Assembly (NCBI GenBank): GCA_019120575.1
Contig: DWUU01000022.1
Coordinates: 40,244-104,243, forward strand
DNA from: Candidatus Mediterraneibacter quadrami
Lineage (GTDB): Bacteria; Bacillota; Clostridia; Lachnospirales; Lachnospiraceae
Direction: 5' to 3'
DNA length: 64,000 nt
Shown: positions 19,212-29,180 of the stretch, one piece after another
Layout of the letters: each line of letters begins with the position of its first letter
Position numbering within the stretch: position 1 is the stretch's first letter
Position numbers and translations under genes: made by a program
The notes under the pieces: generated by a model
What the model was told of the DNA's origin: nothing
Database searches by the model: none
The model's input: the letters and a program-made list of their open reading frames with translations, nothing else

Positions 19212-19904
19212 TCACACTTTGAACCGGTATCCCACGCCCCAGATCGTCTCGATATACTGCGGATGTGAGGTGTCATACTCAATCTTCTCGCGGATCTTCT
19301 TGATATGCACGGTCACGGTCGCGATGTCGCCCACGGACTCCATATCCCAGATCTCCCGGAACAGTTCTTCCTTCGTATACACATGGTTCGGATGCCCTGC
19401 CAGGAATGTCAGCAGGTCGAATTCCTTGGTCGTAAAGGACCGTTCCTCGCCGTTCACCCACACGCGCCGCGCGGTGGTGTCGATCTTCAGGCCGCGGATC
19501 TCGATCACTTTATTCTCCTCCACGTTGCTGCCGATCAGCCGCTCATAACGGGCCAGATGCGCCTTCACACGGGCAACCAGTTCGCTGGGGCTGAAAGGCT
19601 TGGTCATATAGTCATCCGCGCCGAGCCCCAGGCCGCGGATCTTGTCGATATCGTCCTTCTTCGCGGACACCATGATGATCGGAGTGTTCTTCTTATCCCG
19701 GATCTGCCTGCAGATCTCAAATCCGTCCACGCCGGGCAGCATCAGGTCCAGAATGATCAGGTCAAAGTCCCCGTTAAGCCCCATCTCAAGGCCGGTCTGA
19801 CCGTCATTGGCCACTTCCACTTTAAAGCTGCTCAGTTCCAGATAGTCTTTCTCAAGATCAGCGATGCTCTCTTCATCTTCTACAATCAAAATACGCTTAC
19901 TCAT
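19212..19904 (-). CDS. OmpR-family response regulator
   Basis: Receiver LIVEDEESIADLEKDYL, LDLMLPGVDG, KPFSPSEL, plus winged-helix GVGYRFKV. Confidence 0.95.
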   Translation of the reverse strand: MSKRILIVEDEESIADLEKDYLELSSFKVEVANDGQTGLEMGLNGDFDLIILDLMLPGVDGFEICRQIRDKKNTPIIMVSAKKDDIDKIRGLGLGADDYMTKPFSPSELVARVKAHLARYERLIGSNVEENKVIEIRGLKIDTTARRVWVNGEERSFTTKEFDLLTFLAGHPNHVYTKEELFREIWDMESVGDIATVTVHIKKIREKIEYDTSHPQYIETIWGVGYRFKV

Positions 19905-20952
19905 CGATCGGTACCTCCTGATATTTTCTGATCACAAAATACATTGTCGTACCAGCGCCCTCATCACTGGTGGCCCAGATATTGCCTCCGTGCTCCTCGA
20001 CGATCTTTTTTACAATGGAAAGGCCGATGCCGCTTCCGCCCTTGGATGAATTTCTGGATGCATCCGTGCGGTAGAACCGGTCGAAGATGTACGGCAGATC
20101 CTTTGCCGCGATGCCCTTGCCATTGTCACCCAGTTCAACCTGGATAAAGTCTCCCACGTCCTTTATTTCCATCGTCACCTTTCCCTGCTCCTTGTCCATG
20201 TATTTCAGGGAATTGGAGACGATATTATTGATAACCCGCCTCAGCTGTTCCGGATCCACGATCACCTTGCAGTCCTCCGGCATGGTGTTCCGGTAGGTAA
20301 ATGCGACGCCCTTTCCGTCCAGCTCCATGCGCAGATCCTCCGCACAGTCCTCAAAATAATCCCGCGCCGAAATGGTGGCGAAATTATAGGGGATCCTGTT
20401 CGTATCGATCTTAGAATAAAAGGTCAGCTCGTTGATCAGCAGATCCATCTCGCTGGTCTTATTATATATTGTCCGGATATATCTGTCCATCTTTTCCGGC
20501 GTGTCCGCCACCCCGTCCATAATGCCTTCCACATACCCCTTGATGGTCGTGATCGGCGTCTTCAGGTCATGGGAAATATTGCTGATCAGCTCTTTATTTT
20601 CCCGGTCGAACCGGACCCGCTCCTCCGCCTGGCTCTTCAGACGCATGCGCATCTCCTCAAAGTCCTGGCAGAGCTGCCCGATCTCGTCGTCCGATTCCTG
20701 CCGGATCTCAAAGTCCAGATTTCCTTCCTTTATGTTGCGCGCCGCCTTCTGAAGCCTTGACAGCGGCACGGACACGGACCGGTAGATCCAGTAGATCAGA
20801 AGCGCGGTCGTGATAAATACGAGCAGCATATAGAGCTGCAGCACCTCGCCGGCCTCGCCCGGGCCGATGGCGTACACCGCGATGGTCATGAAGATGACCG
20901 GCAGGATCATGACGGTCAGAAAAACGATAACCAGTTTTGTTCTCAGTTTCAT
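19897..20952 (-). CDS. HAMP sensor histidine kinase
   Basis: HAMP region, H-box SNISHDLKTPITTIKGY, N-box NNIVSNSLKY, G-boxes GDNGKGI and GGSGIGLSIVKKI; start set at MKLRTKLVIVF. Confidence 0.95.
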   Translation of the reverse strand: MKLRTKLVIVFLTVMILPVIFMTIAVYAIGPGEAGEVLQLYMLLVFITTALLIYWIYRSVSVPLSRLQKAARNIKEGNLDFEIRQESDDEIGQLCQDFEEMRMRLKSQAEERVRFDRENKELISNISHDLKTPITTIKGYVEGIMDGVADTPEKMDRYIRTIYNKTSEMDLLINELTFYSKIDTNRIPYNFATISARDYFEDCAEDLRMELDGKGVAFTYRNTMPEDCKVIVDPEQLRRVINNIVSNSLKYMDKEQGKVTMEIKDVGDFIQVELGDNGKGIAAKDLPYIFDRFYRTDASRNSSKGGSGIGLSIVKKIVEEHGGNIWATSDEGAGTTMYFVIRKYQEVPIDE

Positions 20953-21060
20953 GGACTGTTCCTCTTTTCCGCACATTATATGCACAAAGTCTGTTACCGG
21001 ATAAAAGAAGCCGGGCACATACTCAGATGCGCCCGGCACTCTGAAATACCTGTAAATATT

Positions 21061-22248
21061 TTACAGATATTTCTTTAATGCGTCAACTTTGTCCAGTTTT
21101 TCCCACGGCAGATCCAGATCCGTGCGTCCGAAGTGTCCGTACGCCGCCGTCTGTTTGTAGATCGGCCTGCGCAGGTCCAGCATGCGGATGATGCCCGCCG
21201 GACGGAAATCAAAGTTCTCTCTTAAGATCTCAACCAGTTTCTCGTCGGACACCTTGCCGGTCCCGAATGTATTTACGGAAATGGATGTCGGATGCGCCAC
21301 GCCGATGGCATAGGACAGCTGGATCTCGCACCGCTTCGCCAGTCCCGCCGCCACGATGTTCTTCGCCGCGTACCGCGCCGCATAAGCCGCAGAACGGTCT
21401 ACCTTCGTGCAGTCCTTTCCGGAAAATGCACCGCCGCCGTGACGCGCCATTCCGCCGTATGTATCAACGATGATCTTGCGTCCGGTCAGGCCGCTGTCGC
21501 CGTGAGGTCCGCCGATCACGAACCGGCCCGTCGGATTGATGAAGAATTTAGTCGCCTCATCAGTCATGCCTGCCGGGATCACCGCATCAAATACATGCTT
21601 CCTGATATCCGCATGGATCTGCTCCTGGGTCACATCCGGGTCGTGCTGGGTGGAAAGCACCACCGCATCCAGTCGTTTCGGCATATGGCTTTCATCGTAC
21701 TCGACCGTTACCTGCGTCTTGCCGTCCGGACGGAGATAGGGCAGCGTGCCGTTCTTTCTCACTTCGGTCAGTCGGCGCGCCAGCTTGTGCGCCAGTGCGA
21801 TCGGATAGGGCATATATTCCTCCGTCTCATCGGAAGCATAGCCGAACATCATACCCTGGTCGCCCGCGCCGATGGCATCAATGTCATCCTCAGACATGGT
21901 ATGCTCTTTCGCCTCCAGCGCTCTGTCAACGCCCAGCGCAATATCCGCCGACTGCTCGTCGATAGTCGTGATCACACCGCAGGTGTCCGCGTCAAACCCG
22001 AATTTACCTCTCGTATATCCGATCTCGCGCACCGTATCGCGCACGATCTTCGGGATGTCCACATACGCCTGTGTGGTGATCTCTCCCATAACCATGACCA
22101 TGCCGGTCGTACAGCATGTCTCACATGCCACGCGGCTCATCGGATCCTGCTCCATCAGCGCATCCAGAATCGCGTCAGAGATGGCGTCGCACATCTTGTC
22201 CGGATGGCCTTCTGTAACCGATTCAGATGTAAACAATAATTTCTCCAT
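21061..22248 (-). CDS. metK: S-adenosylmethionine synthase
   Basis: [50 protein letters not shown]. Confidence 0.98.
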   Translation of the reverse strand: MEKLLFTSESVTEGHPDKMCDAISDAILDALMEQDPMSRVACETCCTTGMVMVMGEITTQAYVDIPKIVRDTVREIGYTRGKFGFDADTCGVITTIDEQSADIALGVDRALEAKEHTMSEDDIDAIGAGDQGMMFGYASDETEEYMPYPIALAHKLARRLTEVRKNGTLPYLRPDGKTQVTVEYDESHMPKRLDAVVLSTQHDPDVTQEQIHADIRKHVFDAVIPAGMTDEATKFFINPTGRFVIGGPHGDSGLTGRKIIVDTYGGMARHGGGAFSGKDCTKVDRSAAYAARYAAKNIVAAGLAKRCEIQLSYAIGVAHPTSISVNTFGTGKVSDEKLVEILRENFDFRPAGIIRMLDLRRPIYKQTAAYGHFGRTDLDLPWEKLDKVDALKKYL

Positions 22249-22339
22249 GTAAACTCTCCTTTCCACCGGGTTCCCCGGCATGACTTTCTCTTCGGACCGT
22301 CTGTCATGCGTCAGCCCGGATCTCCCGGCCGCATGAAAT

Positions 22340-22488
22340 AAGAAAGCAGCCCGCACAAGCGGACTGCCGATATTATCATCCCAACAATCCTCTTATTGTT
22401 CGATCACTCGCTCAGGTTGGCACCTTCCTTGTCAGGGGTTGCCGCAGCTTCACAGATCCTTTGTATCTCCACTGCTCTGAATAAGAGA
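22340..22488 (-). promoter_or_regulatory. SAM-I (S-box) riboswitch upstream of metK
   Basis: Reverse strand CTTATTCAGAGCAGTGGAGATACAAAGGATCTGTGAAGCTGCGGCAACCCCTGACAAGGAAGGTGCCAACCTGAGCGAGTGATCG then terminator GCAGTCCGCTTGTGCGGGCTGC. Confidence 0.95.
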
Positions 22489-22586
22489 AAGTATTCTATA
22501 TATTTTTGCTACAGTAAGAAACTTTACTATGTACGGTCATAAAAGTCAAGAGAATTTATGGTTTTTTCATTTTTACAGTTCAAAAA

Positions 22587-22611
22587 AGGATACGGAAAAC
22601 TCCGTATCCTT
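22587..22611 (-). terminator. terminator hairpin downstream of murA
   Basis: AAGGATACGGAAAACTCCGTATCCTT followed by T-run on minus strand. Confidence 0.75.
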
Positions 22612-22627
22612 CTGCGCATTCCTGATT

Positions 22628-23920
22628 TCAGCCGACCTTCAGTCTGAACTTCTGGATCTCTTTTTCATTCGTCACTTTCTCAATCACACCGCCGAGGCTT
22701 CTGAGCTTCTCATCGAAGCGCTCATATCCTCTCTGGATATACACGATATCATCCACAATGGTGATGCCTTCCGCCGCAAGTCCGGCGATGCACAGCGCCG
22801 CTCCGGCTCTTAAATCCGGTGCGCTCACGCGGGCTCCGGAGAATTTCTCCACGCCTTCAATGGTCGCAGAATTGCCTTCCACTTTCGCCTGTGCGCCCAT
22901 ACGCGCCAGTTCGCCCAGATATTTGAAGCGGTTTTCAAAAATACTCTCTGTGATTGTGCTGGTTCCCTTTGCAAGGGCAAGCGCCACCCCGATCTGCGGC
23001 TGCATGTCCGTCGGATATCCCGGATACGGAAGGGTTTTTACCTGGGTACTCTTCAGGCGGCCTTTTGCCACAACGCGCACCGCATCGTCAAACTCTTCCA
23101 CCTCGCATCCGATGTCGATCAGTTTCGAGATCGTCGCCTCGAGATGTTTCGGGATCACATTCAGCACGGTGACATCCCCCCGGGTTGCCGCCGCGGCAAA
23201 CATAAATGTTCCCGCCTCGATCTGATCCGGAATGATCGGATATTCTGTCTTGTGAAGCTTACGCACGCCTCTGATCTTGATCACATCCGTGCCGGCCCCT
23301 CTGATATTTGCACCCATGCTGTTGAGGAAGTTGGCCACATCCACAACATGAGGCTCTTTCGCCACATTTTCCATGATGGTAAGTCCCTCGGACATTGCCG
23401 CGGCCATCATGACATTGATCGTCGCACCCACGGACACCACATCAAAATAGAGATGGGTTCCTTTCAGATGTTCTGCTTCTGCAACGATCTTTCCGTGCTC
23501 GATATCCACGTCCGCACCGAGTGCGCGGAACCCTTTCAGATGCTGATCGATCGGCCTGCTGCCGATATTGCATCCGCCCGGGAGGGCCACTTCCGCCCTC
23601 TTGTACTTGCCGAGCAGAGCACCCAGCAGGTAATAGGATGCGCGGATCTTCTTAATATAGTCATATTCAATATCAAAATTCGCGATTGTGCTGCCGTTGA
23701 TCCGGACCGTATGTCTGTCCAGTCTCTGTACCACTGCGCCGATCCCGCTGATGGCTTCAAGCATTACATTGATATCATTGACATCCGGCAGATTGTCGAT
23801 CTGAACAGTTTCGTCCGTCATGATCGCTGCAGCCAGGATGGCAAGAGCTGCATTTTTGGCGCCGCCGATCTCCACTTCACCGACAAGCGGGTTACCGCCC
23901 TTGATAATATATTGCTCCAT
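22628..23920 (-). CDS. murA: UDP-N-acetylglucosamine 1-carboxyvinyltransferase
   Basis: MEQYIIKGGNPLVGEVEIGGAKNAALAILAA, LPGGCNIGSRPIDQHLKG. Confidence 0.97.
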   Translation of the reverse strand: MEQYIIKGGNPLVGEVEIGGAKNAALAILAAAIMTDETVQIDNLPDVNDINVMLEAISGIGAVVQRLDRHTVRINGSTIANFDIEYDYIKKIRASYYLLGALLGKYKRAEVALPGGCNIGSRPIDQHLKGFRALGADVDIEHGKIVAEAEHLKGTHLYFDVVSVGATINVMMAAAMSEGLTIMENVAKEPHVVDVANFLNSMGANIRGAGTDVIKIRGVRKLHKTEYPIIPDQIEAGTFMFAAAATRGDVTVLNVIPKHLEATISKLIDIGCEVEEFDDAVRVVAKGRLKSTQVKTLPYPGYPTDMQPQIGVALALAKGTSTITESIFENRFKYLGELARMGAQAKVEGNSATIEGVEKFSGARVSAPDLRAGAALCIAGLAAEGITIVDDIVYIQRGYERFDEKLRSLGGVIEKVTNEKEIQKFRLKVG

Positions 23921-24002
23921 ATTGCACCTCGACTCTGATCTTATTATCTTATTTGTATTCCCCTTAGTAATTCAAGTCTGGTATATTTTTGCTCATATGC
24001 AA

Positions 24003-24563
24003 TTATTGTAGTGTTCTCCCGGGCTTCTTGTCAAGTTTTTTCCGGGAATACGTCTTCTTTTTATATTTTTTTACCGCTCTGAGCACATTTCCGATGGTAT
24101 CTTCAATCCGGCAGCCGTCCTCGCATACGGTAATATCCGCGTACTTTTCGAAATACGGAACGCGCTCCCAGTACAGATCTTTGAGCGACTGACCCTCTTT
24201 CAGGACTACCCCCCGCTTCTTCGGATTACGGATCCTCCTTTTTATTGTCGGATAGGACGCCTTTAAATATACGATTATTCCGATCTTTTTATAATGCCGC
24301 ATAGCCTCTTCGCAGTATATCACGCTTCCGCCCGGAGAGATCACGGAATTCTCCGCCTGAAGCGAAGCATTGATCCGGTTCTCGATCTTCAGGAAGCCTT
24401 CCTGCCCCTCTTCTGCGATAATCTCACGCAGCAGTTTATGTTCCTGTTCCTGGATCAGCAGATCCCCATCGATAAAATTCATCCCCAGCCGTTTTGCGAC
24501 TACGATGCCGACCGTGCTTTTTCCGACAGCCGGCATACCGATAAATACAAGGTTCTTTTTCAT
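24003..24563 (-). CDS. shikimate kinase-like protein
   Basis: LVFIGMPAVGKSTVGIVVAKRLGMNFIDGD; VISPGGSVIYCEEAM. Confidence 0.85.
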   Translation of the reverse strand: MKKNLVFIGMPAVGKSTVGIVVAKRLGMNFIDGDLLIQEQEHKLLREIIAEEGQEGFLKIENRINASLQAENSVISPGGSVIYCEEAMRHYKKIGIIVYLKASYPTIKRRIRNPKKRGVVLKEGQSLKDLYWERVPYFEKYADITVCEDGCRIEDTIGNVLRAVKKYKKKTYSRKKLDKKPGRTLQ

Positions 24564-24602
24564 ATTATTTCTCCTGTTGTATGCCGCCGGATCTTCCGCT
24601 GT

Positions 24603-24962
24603 TTACCAGAACCTCCGGCTTCTTCTCCTCTGTCCGCATCTCCGGCGGTAGAGCTCTTCGCAGAGCATCACCCCGGTCAGTTCCATAAGCCGTTCTTCAT
24701 CCAGATCTTTCTCATGCGCCGCTGCGTTCTCGCAGGCTCTCCTGCACATCAGACGGATCTGCAGCTTATCCGGATATCGGTCATAGATCATACTGTTCTC
24801 ATATTCCATACGGTCGCACTCCTCCTCCACATAGGGAAGGATCCGCCGCGGCATATCCGGATACAGACTTTTCAGATACTCCGCATCCAGTCGCTCCGTC
24901 CGGTCGTCATCATAAGAAAAAGGCATCGGATACGCCATATAATACGGCAGTTTCTCGTACAT
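24603..24962 (-). CDS. hypothetical protein
   Basis: 119-aa ORF in line with neighbouring genes. Confidence 0.5.
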   Translation of the reverse strand: MYEKLPYYMAYPMPFSYDDDRTERLDAEYLKSLYPDMPRRILPYVEEECDRMEYENSMIYDRYPDKLQIRLMCRRACENAAAHEKDLDEERLMELTGVMLCEELYRRRCGQRRRSRRFW

Positions 24963-25054
24963 GCGCTTCTCACTCCCGAAATAGATTTCTCTACGGATAC
25001 TATATGCGGATACAAAGACAGCGGTGAACGCTCACCGCTGCATAATCAACTGCA

Positions 25055-25633
25055 CTAATAACGGGCCCTCTGCGCACCGGGATCCGGGCTTTCCCGAAGG
25101 ATCTTCTGTACCTCCAGCCGGGTCTCACCGATCCCGATGATATCATCCCTCTGGATCACAACCGGCTTGTCGATGCGCACGCCGTTCAGATAAGTTCCGT
25201 TCCGCGACCCTTCATCTTTCAGATAGAGCTTATCCCCGCGGCGGATGATCGCACAGTGCAGTTTCGAAACTCTGCCGTCTCCGATGACCGGAAGAAACTT
25301 CTCATACATGTTTCCCTCCTGGCTGCGTCCGATCCCGACCGCATCATAGAATGTAAAGCTGTACTTATCCCAGCTGTCAATATCTTCCATGAGGATCTTC
25401 CAGCGAAGCTTCTGCTTCCTAGCGCGGCGGTCCTGTGCCGGCGCGGCTGCCGCCTGCTGCCTGCGCCTCGGCGGCTCGTCATATTCGTCTTCTTCATCCT
25501 CGTCATATCCGCCGCGGCCGCGTCTTCCGCGCGATACGCCTGCCGCACTGTTCTTCTTCATGCCTGCAAATGATACACTGAGCATAAGGATGCATCCGGC
25601 GGCAAGTATAAACATTATAATCCAGTAAAACAT
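25055..25633 (-). CDS. membrane-anchored FHA-domain protein
   Basis: N-terminal TM, Asp/Glu/Arg-rich linker, FHA core IGRSQEGNMYEKFLPVIGDGRVSKLHCAIIRRGDKLYLKDEGSRNGTYLNGVRI. Confidence 0.88.
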   Translation of the reverse strand: MFYWIIMFILAAGCILMLSVSFAGMKKNSAAGVSRGRRGRGGYDEDEEDEYDEPPRRRQQAAAAPAQDRRARKQKLRWKILMEDIDSWDKYSFTFYDAVGIGRSQEGNMYEKFLPVIGDGRVSKLHCAIIRRGDKLYLKDEGSRNGTYLNGVRIDKPVVIQRDDIIGIGETRLEVQKILRESPDPGAQRARY

Positions 25634-25790
25634 ATTATTTTCACTCCTCTAAGGTTTAATACTACTATACTTTTCTTTCCCGGGCAAGTAAAAGGTCACT
25701 TTTTGTCAAAACATGCGGTAGTAAAAGCCCCTTTTCTGTGTTAGAATATGTGTGGTTGCAACGAATTTACAAATGTTTCAGGAGATGATT

Positions 25791-27026
25791 ATGAGTACCG
25801 TCCGACCGTTTAAGGGGATCCGTCCCCGCCGGGATCTCGCGGCTTCGATCGCCGCACTTCCCTACGATGTATATAATACAGAAGAGGCGCGCGTTGTCGT
25901 GGAGGCCAACCCGCTTTCTTTTCTGAAGATAGACCGTGCAGAAACGCTTTTCCCGGAAGGGATCAACATTTATTCATCCGAAGTCTATCTGAAAGCGCGG
26001 GATACGCTGGATGACATGATCCGGGAGGGCCAGTTCGTGCAGGATGAAGAACCCTGCTTCTATATTTATGCCCTGACCATGAACGGCAGGACCCAGACCG
26101 GGCTGGTCGGATGCGCGTCCATTGACGACTATGTAAACAACGTGATCCTGAAACATGAAAATACACTGGAGGCCAAGGAGGCGGACCGCATCCGCCATGT
26201 GGATGCATGCAGCGCCCAGACCGGGCCCATCTTCCTGGCTTACCGCCCCTGCGATGAGCTGCGCGGGATCATCCGCTCTGTCTGCGCATCGGCGCCGATG
26301 TACGACTTCATCTCGGACGACGGCATCCGACATCAGGCGTGGAAGATCAGCGAAGCCGGCACCATTTCACACATTTCACAGCTGTTTGCGGGTATTCCGC
26401 ATTTATACATCGCCGACGGCCATCACCGGGCCGCCTCGGCCGTCAAGGTCGGGTTAAAGAGAAGGGCTGAAGATCCGGGATTCTCCGGCGACGAGGAATA
26501 CAACTATTTCCTCAGCGTCCTTTTCCCGGCGGACGAACTGTGCATCTACGACTACAACCGGGTTGTGACAAACCGGAACGGCTGTACATTCGAAGCGTTT
26601 CCTGATATGATAAAGGACGGATTTGAGATCAGCGGACCCGCAGACGCGCCCTGCCGGCCTTCTGTTAAAGGTGAGTTCGGACTGTGCTGGGACGGACGGT
26701 GGTACCGGATGAAAGCGCGACCTTCCCTGTACAGCGGGGACCCGGTTCATGATCTGGACGTGTCCATTCTTCAGGACCATATCCTGGAACCCGTATTCGG
26801 GATCAAAGATCCGAAGAAAGATCCCCGCATCCGCTTCATCGGAGGCATCCGCGGACTGGAGGCGCTGGAACAGGCTTCAAAAGAAACCGGCGGCGTGGCA
26901 TTTGCCATGTATCCCACATCCATGGATGAACTGTTGTCCGTGGCGGACGCCGGACGGCTGATGCCGCCCAAATCCACCTGGTTTGAACCCAAACTTCGCA
27001 GCGGGCTTTTCATCCACCGTTTCTGA
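25791..27026 (+). CDS. DUF1015 family protein
   Basis: MSTVRPFKGIRPRRDLAASIAALPYDVYNTEEAR; YIADGHHRAASA. Confidence 0.9.
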   Translation: MSTVRPFKGIRPRRDLAASIAALPYDVYNTEEARVVVEANPLSFLKIDRAETLFPEGINIYSSEVYLKARDTLDDMIREGQFVQDEEPCFYIYALTMNGRTQTGLVGCASIDDYVNNVILKHENTLEAKEADRIRHVDACSAQTGPIFLAYRPCDELRGIIRSVCASAPMYDFISDDGIRHQAWKISEAGTISHISQLFAGIPHLYIADGHHRAASAVKVGLKRRAEDPGFSGDEEYNYFLSVLFPADELCIYDYNRVVTNRNGCTFEAFPDMIKDGFEISGPADAPCRPSVKGEFGLCWDGRWYRMKARPSLYSGDPVHDLDVSILQDHILEPVFGIKDPKKDPRIRFIGGIRGLEALEQASKETGGVAFAMYPTSMDELLSVADAGRLMPPKSTWFEPKLRSGLFIHRF

Positions 27027-27083
27027 TGAAAAAGCTTTCTGCCCCGGATTTTCATATTTAAAATATAAGGAGATGTAATTTAC

Positions 27084-27947
27084 ATGGAAAGAAATGAGCT
27101 TTGCTGGTGCGGCAGCGGCAGGAAATACAAAAAATGCCACATGCCCATCGAGGAAAAAATGATGCTTCACGCAGAAAAGGGCGAGATCGTCCCGACCCGG
27201 CAGCTTCTGAAGACGCCGGCGCAGATCGAGAAGATCCGGATCAGCGCCGCGCTCAACACCGCGGTCCTTGACGAAGTGGCAAAGCAGATCCATATCGGCA
27301 TGAGCACCGCCGAGATCGACGATATCGTGTACCGCTACACCACAGAGCACGGCGGCATCCCCGCCCCGCTCAATTACCAGGGCTTCCCGAAGAGCGTGTG
27401 CACATCCCTGAACAACGAGATCTGCCACGGCATCCCGGATGAAAACATCATCCTGCAGGAAGGCGACATCATCAACGTGGATGTATCCACCATCGTAGAC
27501 GGCTACTTTTCCGACGCATCAAGGATGTTCAAAATGGGGAAAATCTCCGAACGCGCGGAAAAACTGATCCGCGTCACCGAAGAATGTGTGGAACGCGGAC
27601 TGGCAGCCGCAAAACCGTGGGGACACCTGGGCGACATCGCCGACGCCATCAACAGCCACGCAAAAGCCAACGGCTACTCCGTCGTGGAAGAGATCGGCGG
27701 CCACGGCATCGGCCTTGCATTCCACGAAGATCCCTTCGTAAGTTATGTGACCCCGAAGGGCAGCGAGATGCTCCTGGTACCCGGCATGATGTTCACTATC
27801 GAGCCCATGATCAACGAGGGCAGCCCGGACTTCTTCGTAGACGAGGACAACGGCTGGACCGTGTACACCATCGACGACGGACTGTCCGCCCAGATCGAAT
27901 ATATGGTGCTTGTAAAAGAAGACGGAATAGAAGTACTTACGAAATAA
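27084..27947 (+). CDS. map: type I methionine aminopeptidase with N-terminal SEC-C motif
   Basis: ELCWCGSGRKYKKCH SEC-C; NVDVSTIVDGYFSDASRMF, GGHGIGLAFHEDP, FTIEPMINEG. Confidence 0.95.
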   Translation: MERNELCWCGSGRKYKKCHMPIEEKMMLHAEKGEIVPTRQLLKTPAQIEKIRISAALNTAVLDEVAKQIHIGMSTAEIDDIVYRYTTEHGGIPAPLNYQGFPKSVCTSLNNEICHGIPDENIILQEGDIINVDVSTIVDGYFSDASRMFKMGKISERAEKLIRVTEECVERGLAAAKPWGHLGDIADAINSHAKANGYSVVEEIGGHGIGLAFHEDPFVSYVTPKGSEMLLVPGMMFTIEPMINEGSPDFFVDEDNGWTVYTIDDGLSAQIEYMVLVKEDGIEVLTK

Positions 27948-27949
27948 CC

Positions 27950-27994
27950 CAATTTGGGACGTAGTAAAATTCAATTTTACTACGTCCCAAATTG
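27950..27994. repeat. REP-like perfect hairpin between convergent genes
   Basis: CAATTTGGGACGTAGTAAAA-TTCAA-TTTTACTACGTCCCAAATTG (20-bp perfect arms), followed by GCCCTGTCCCTTTTT. Confidence 0.9.
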
Positions 27995-28013
27995 AGTTTT
28001 GCCCTGTCCCTTT

Positions 28014-28613
28014 TTAAGCATAATGCCTTACTCTCAGTCCGATCCCCATGGATTCGGCCAGATTCCGGCTGGCTTCGATGTCTTTTTCCGGCAGTACGTC
28101 CACCACCGTGAACCGTACGTCCGGGATCTTCTTCGCGCATTCTGCGGCAAACTCCAGCATCCCTTCAAATGCATGATCGAATTTCGGCCGGGTCACCGCC
28201 GTATACTCTTCCGCTGTCGGCGCGTTCAGGCTAATGGATACGCAGTCCACGACCGCCGCCAGCTCCGGGATAACGTCCCGTCCGTAATAGAGGTTTGCCA
28301 GTCCGTTGGTGTTCACCCGGATCTTCACCCCGTACTTTTCTTTTGCATATTCCGCCGACTGGATCAGAATATCGAGCGCACAGGTCGGTTCGCCGTACCC
28401 GCAATAGACCAGCTCCTCATATCCGGTGAAATCAAACGCATCCAGCGCCGCGGTTACTTCTTCCAGCGTCGGATCCGTCTTATGCCAGAGGGTATCCGCC
28501 GAGTCTCCCACGCTTTCCTGATGGCTGCGGATGCAGAACGTGCACGCGCAGTCGCATTTATTTGTCAGGTTCACATAAACCTGGTTCTTATAAGTATATA
28601 AAATGTCCGCCAT
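28014..28613 (-). CDS. radical SAM protein (TIGR04100/TatD-associated-like)
   Basis: NLTNKCDCACTFCIRSHQESVGD carries CxxxCxxC-type cluster motif; YCGYGEPTCALDIL. Confidence 0.85.
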   Translation of the reverse strand: MADILYTYKNQVYVNLTNKCDCACTFCIRSHQESVGDSADTLWHKTDPTLEEVTAALDAFDFTGYEELVYCGYGEPTCALDILIQSAEYAKEKYGVKIRVNTNGLANLYYGRDVIPELAAVVDCVSISLNAPTAEEYTAVTRPKFDHAFEGMLEFAAECAKKIPDVRFTVVDVLPEKDIEASRNLAESMGIGLRVRHYA

Positions 28614-28639
28614 CTCTGTTTCTCCTTCCGTCTCTCTCC

Positions 28640-29161
28640 TTACGTCTCTCCGCCCAGAAGCTGCCGGATCCGCACATTCGCATGAGACCGCTCCAGAAGC
28701 ACCGCCATCGCGTAGAAGAGGGCCGCGCTTCCGCCGGACTGGATCACGCTTCCCGCGACAGACGCAAGGGGCGCCGCAAATGAACCGAAGATCAGTCCTT
28801 CCGCCACATAGTACCCCGTCGCAGAGATCACAAGCGCCAGGAACGGCGCCGCGATATTCCGCCGGCACAACAGTTTCCCGTTCTTTCCGGAAAACGGAAG
28901 CACAATCAGCATCTTAATGATGACCGTGGCGGGCATCCACACCGGCGCCGTCAGAAGGTCGGCCATCCCGCCTCCGATTGCCGCGGCCGCAAGTGCGCAC
29001 GGCCGCGGGAGAAATACAGCCGCCAGATAGATCAGGGTGTCCCCGAAATGGATGTACCCGCCGTTCATCCCGTACGGAATATGGCAGATATATGCCGTCA
29101 TGACCGTGATCATGGCTGCGAAAATCCCGGTTGTAACAAGTTTCACAGTCTGTTTCCGCAT
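28640..29161 (-). CDS. ECF S-component-like membrane protein (TIGR04002-like)
   Basis: LVTTGIFAAMITVMTAYICHIPYGMNGGYIHFGDTLIYLAAVFLPRPCALAAAAIGGGMADLL; adjacent to radical SAM gene. Confidence 0.75.
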   Translation of the reverse strand: MRKQTVKLVTTGIFAAMITVMTAYICHIPYGMNGGYIHFGDTLIYLAAVFLPRPCALAAAAIGGGMADLLTAPVWMPATVIIKMLIVLPFSGKNGKLLCRRNIAAPFLALVISATGYYVAEGLIFGSFAAPLASVAGSVIQSGGSAALFYAMAVLLERSHANVRIRQLLGGET

Positions 29162-29180
29162 CTGATTCTCTCCTCTCTCT

